Shown here one piece after another: positions 36,340-38,155 of a stretch of 38,155 bases of DNA; within the stretch, counting starts at the first letter, position 1, and each line of letters opens with the position of its first letter. Made by a program: the position numbers and the translations under genes. Source of the DNA: Coxiellaceae bacterium (lineage in GTDB: Bacteria; Pseudomonadota; Gammaproteobacteria; UBA9339); NCBI GenBank assembly GCA_031263085.1, contig JAISGM010000002.1, positions 1-38,155 on the forward strand, read 5' to 3'. A model generated the notes under the pieces. The model saw only the letters and a program-made list of their open reading frames with translations, made no database searches and was not told the DNA's origin.

Positions 36340-36594
36340 TTACCTAAGATCCTGTGACTTTATCGACAAAATCACGTTTCTTGTTTTTGGTCTAAATAAT
36401 GATACAAGCGCAACACGCTCTGAAAACACTCTAAATTGTGCAGTAAGAGACATAATTCTAACTAAAATTTCTGAGAAATAGCCTCTAAAGTAAGAGACCG
36501 AATCTAGTAACTTTCTAATCAAGTTACCACCGGTATTATCTACCTTTTTAACTGTAGATATTAAATTCTCTATTTTATGATAGGCAATTTTCAT
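36340..36594 (-). CDS. Small uncharacterised protein in the rimP position
   Basis: An 84-residue frame (MKIAYHKIENLISTVKKVDN...) between initiator tRNA and nusA. It is basic with amphipathic helical stretches (LIRKLLDSVSYFRGYFSEIL, then VRIMSLTAQFRVFSERVALV). It shares no recognisable motif with RimP, which would be about 150 residues. An upstream ATG at 36630 falls inside the tRNA terminator hairpin, so the ATG at 36594 is more plausible, though no Shine-Dalgarno is visible. It could be a spurious frame; against that, its base use is similar to real genes here and it is open over most of the gap. Function unknown. Confidence 0.4.
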   Translation of the reverse strand: MKIAYHKIENLISTVKKVDNTGGNLIRKLLDSVSYFRGYFSEILVRIMSLTAQFRVFSERVALVSLFRPKTRNVILSIKSQDLR

Positions 36595-36608
36595 AATTAA
36601 CAAATATA

Positions 36609-36632
36609 AAATGGGCACAACAACGCCCATTT
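36609..36632 (-). terminator. Rho-independent terminator after initiator tRNA
   Basis: AAATGGGC / GCCCATTT, an 8-bp stem with an 8-base loop (36617-36624), followed on the minus strand by TTATATTTG. It lies 78 bp past the tRNA 3' end and would end a monocistronic tRNA transcript before nusA. Confidence 0.75.
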
Positions 36633-36710
36633 CAAAATTTGACTACACAATCTATAATACTAAGCTATAAAATCATATCACACTAATATCAAAATGATTC
36701 ATCCTTACTT

Positions 36711-36787
<77 letters not shown>

Positions 36788-36797
36788 ATTAAGTTCA

Positions 36798-36826
36798 TTA
36801 TATAGTCTAAGACTGTGTAAATTCAA
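36798..36826 (-). promoter_or_regulatory. Sigma70-type promoter of initiator tRNA
   Basis: On the minus strand, TTGAAT (36826-36821), a 17-bp spacer, and a perfect TATAAT (36803-36798). The -10 ends 10 bases before the mature tRNA 5' end at 36787, leaving a very short leader. Confidence 0.8.
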
Positions 36827-37036
36827 GGAATAATATTGAATATATAAAAAAACATATATTAATCTATTCAAAGATTAATTAATCACGATGTTTGAATATC
36901 ATATCCTCAACTAAGCTGCTTTACTTAATCAATGTGATTATAAGGTTATAATATTTGAATAGAAAATTAATGAAGTCTTGAGAGATCTGGTTTTTTATTG
37001 TAAGTTCATATATTATTCTCGTATCGAAGTAGATTT

Positions 37037-38038
37037 ATGTATCTTAATTGGAAATTAATAAAATCTTTAGTTAAACGTATAGTTAAAAGCTGTGAGATGT
37101 TCGTTGATTTTATTTTTCTGGTGCTTGTTACTCCAGCTACATATCTATTTTGGATTTATCGTAGACTTAAGTGGAGCGGAATAATTCTACCAAGAACTAC
37201 AACACTTTTAAAGAAAAGTGGCGTATTTCCTATAATATCTCATTATTTTGAACCATTGTTTGATAATAGGCTACTTTTGTTTCCATTAGATCGTGATCGA
37301 TATTTGCCAGGAATTGACTTTAATAAATATAAGCAAATTGATTTTTTGAATAAACTTTGTTATCAAAAAGAGCTAGAAGATTTGACTCTAAATCAAGATT
37401 TAAATACCGCCGAATCTTTTTATATCAATAATGGAGTCTTTGAAGCTGGTGATGCGGAATTTCTATATCAATTTTTACGATTCTTAAAACCCCATAATAT
37501 TATTGAAATAGGAAGCGGAAATTCAACAAAAATAGCTCGCCTAGCATTAAAAAAAAACAAAAATGAGTCTGGAGACAATTATAGACATATTTGTATCGAA
37601 CCATACGAACAGCCCTGGCTTGATAATTTAAATGGAGTTAATGTTATTAGAAGACGTGTTGAGGAGTGTAAATTAGATTGGAGTTCCATGCTTTGCGCTG
37701 GTGATTTGTTGTTTATTGACTCTTCGCATATAATTAGACCTCAGGGGGACGTCTTAAAAGAATATTTGGAGATTTTCCCTCAGCTTCAGTCTGGTGTGTT
37801 TATCCATGTCCATGATATTTTTACACCAAAGGATTATCCAAAATCTTGGTTGGTGGATGATGTTAAGTTTTGGAATGAGCAGTATTTGCTAGAAGCTTTG
37901 TTAACAAATACCAGTCGTTATGAGATTGTAGCAGCGTTAAATTATCTAAAGAATAACTATTATAGCGTTTTGTGTAAAATATGTCCTTATCTTATGATGA
38001 AGCACGAACCTAGCTCATTCTATTTTAAAGTAATTTAA
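37037..38038 (+). CDS. Class I SAM-dependent methyltransferase with N-terminal hydrophobic segment
   Basis: 333 residues. The SAM site is IIEIGSGNSTKIARLAL (about 156-172), followed by HICIEPYEQPWLDNL (acidic residue for the ribose) and DLLFIDSSHIIRPQGDVL (about 228-245), the pattern of the Methyltransf_24 group found in polysaccharide and secondary-metabolite clusters. VFIHVHDIFTPKDYP carries the conserved His-x-His-Asp. An N-terminal hydrophobic stretch (VDFIFLVLVTPATYLFWIYR) suggests membrane association. ATG 37037 has only GAAG-like sequence upstream. The next gene starts like a glycosyltransferase, so this is probably a sugar O-methyltransferase of a second polysaccharide segment; the substrate is unknown. 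Confidence 0.83.
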   Translation: MYLNWKLIKSLVKRIVKSCEMFVDFIFLVLVTPATYLFWIYRRLKWSGIILPRTTTLLKKSGVFPIISHYFEPLFDNRLLLFPLDRDRYLPGIDFNKYKQIDFLNKLCYQKELEDLTLNQDLNTAESFYINNGVFEAGDAEFLYQFLRFLKPHNIIEIGSGNSTKIARLALKKNKNESGDNYRHICIEPYEQPWLDNLNGVNVIRRRVEECKLDWSSMLCAGDLLFIDSSHIIRPQGDVLKEYLEIFPQLQSGVFIHVHDIFTPKDYPKSWLVDDVKFWNEQYLLEALLTNTSRYEIVAALNYLKNNYYSVLCKICPYLMMKHEPSSFYFKVI

Positions 38039-38101
38039 AGTAAAAAGTTAGTTTTTAAATCTTAATTTAAATAAAATGCTATACTTTGTATTAATGTAGA
38101 T

Positions 38102-38155
38102 ATGTATAATTTGTTATTACTTTGCAATCGTCCAGTTAAAGGATCTTATGCTGAT
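38102..38155 (+). CDS. N-terminus of a probable glycosyltransferase (partial)
   Basis: ATG at 38102 opens a frame to the window edge reading MYNLLLLCNRPVKGSYADT up to the penultimate codons visible here. The pattern 'LLLCNRP' with a following small-residue loop is the usual start of one GT-B glycosyltransferase group in polysaccharide clusters. Eighteen codons only, so the assignment is tentative. Confidence 0.5.
   Translation, partial: MYNLLLLCNRPVKGSYAD

Noticed and set aside
36340-36630. RimP as identity of the small frame before nusA
   Set aside because: Too short, and lacks the RimP N-terminal and SH3-like signatures; also the first ATG is inside a terminator hairpin.

Overview
The window looks like a stretch of AT-rich chromosome (about one third G+C by eye, not computed) from a gammaproteobacterium, possibly a reduced or host-associated one of the Legionellales/Coxiellales kind. 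The evidence is the initiator-tRNA/nusA/infB arrangement, a NusA with both C-terminal acidic repeats, SohB, PerM, RmuC, an AddB-like 'probable DNA repair protein', a BamC-like lipoprotein, heptose-containing LPS (WaaF), and two OmpA-like barrels. The lineage is inferred; no marker here names a genus. I see no insertion sequence, prophage, integrase or CRISPR array.

Layout. 1-1446: end of an unidentified gene, then a family 4 glycosyltransferase with a C8 tract and an internal tandem duplication. 1519-7052 (minus): a tight waaF-nrdR-nusB run, then nrdJ, the B12-dependent ribonucleotide reductase, whose promoter carries two NrdR boxes. 7123-8967 (minus): two paralogous outer-membrane barrels, a strong terminator, and a non-coding region with a duplicated promoter-like element and a 24-bp perfect palindrome. 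8968-16854: rpoZ, radA, an AmpG-like permease, tRNA-Arg(UCG), proS, then sohB-CDF transporter-suhB on the minus strand. 17071-22686: perM, a very short BamC-like lipoprotein, an AddB-like nuclease, a 500-bp gap with DnaA-box-like motifs, a small lipoprotein, and rmuC.

22753-32484 is a surface-polysaccharide locus. wbpE-wbpB-wbpD make a 2,3-diacetamido uronic acid nucleotide and wbpL primes the lipid carrier. They are followed by a second Gfo/Idh reductase, a free-standing GlmU-type acetyltransferase domain, an opposing cupin/C-methyltransferase/PIG-L deacetylase operon, and a WbpM-type dehydratase. This set suggests an O-antigen with an unusual, probably C-methylated and N-acyl-modified sugar. 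32486-36787 (minus) is initiator tRNA-nusA-infB without rimP in its usual place. 37037-38155 returns to polysaccharide-type genes: a methyltransferase and the first codons of a glycosyltransferase.

The most notable observations are: a SuhB that has lost most of its phosphatase residues while the NusA domain it contacts is retained; a C8 tract suggesting a phase-variable glycosyltransferase; a 43-bp repeat upstream of an OMP gene whose only two differences are compensatory across a dyad; a BamC reduced to its N-terminal segment; and the PIG-L / GlmU-C / C-methyltransferase sugar module.
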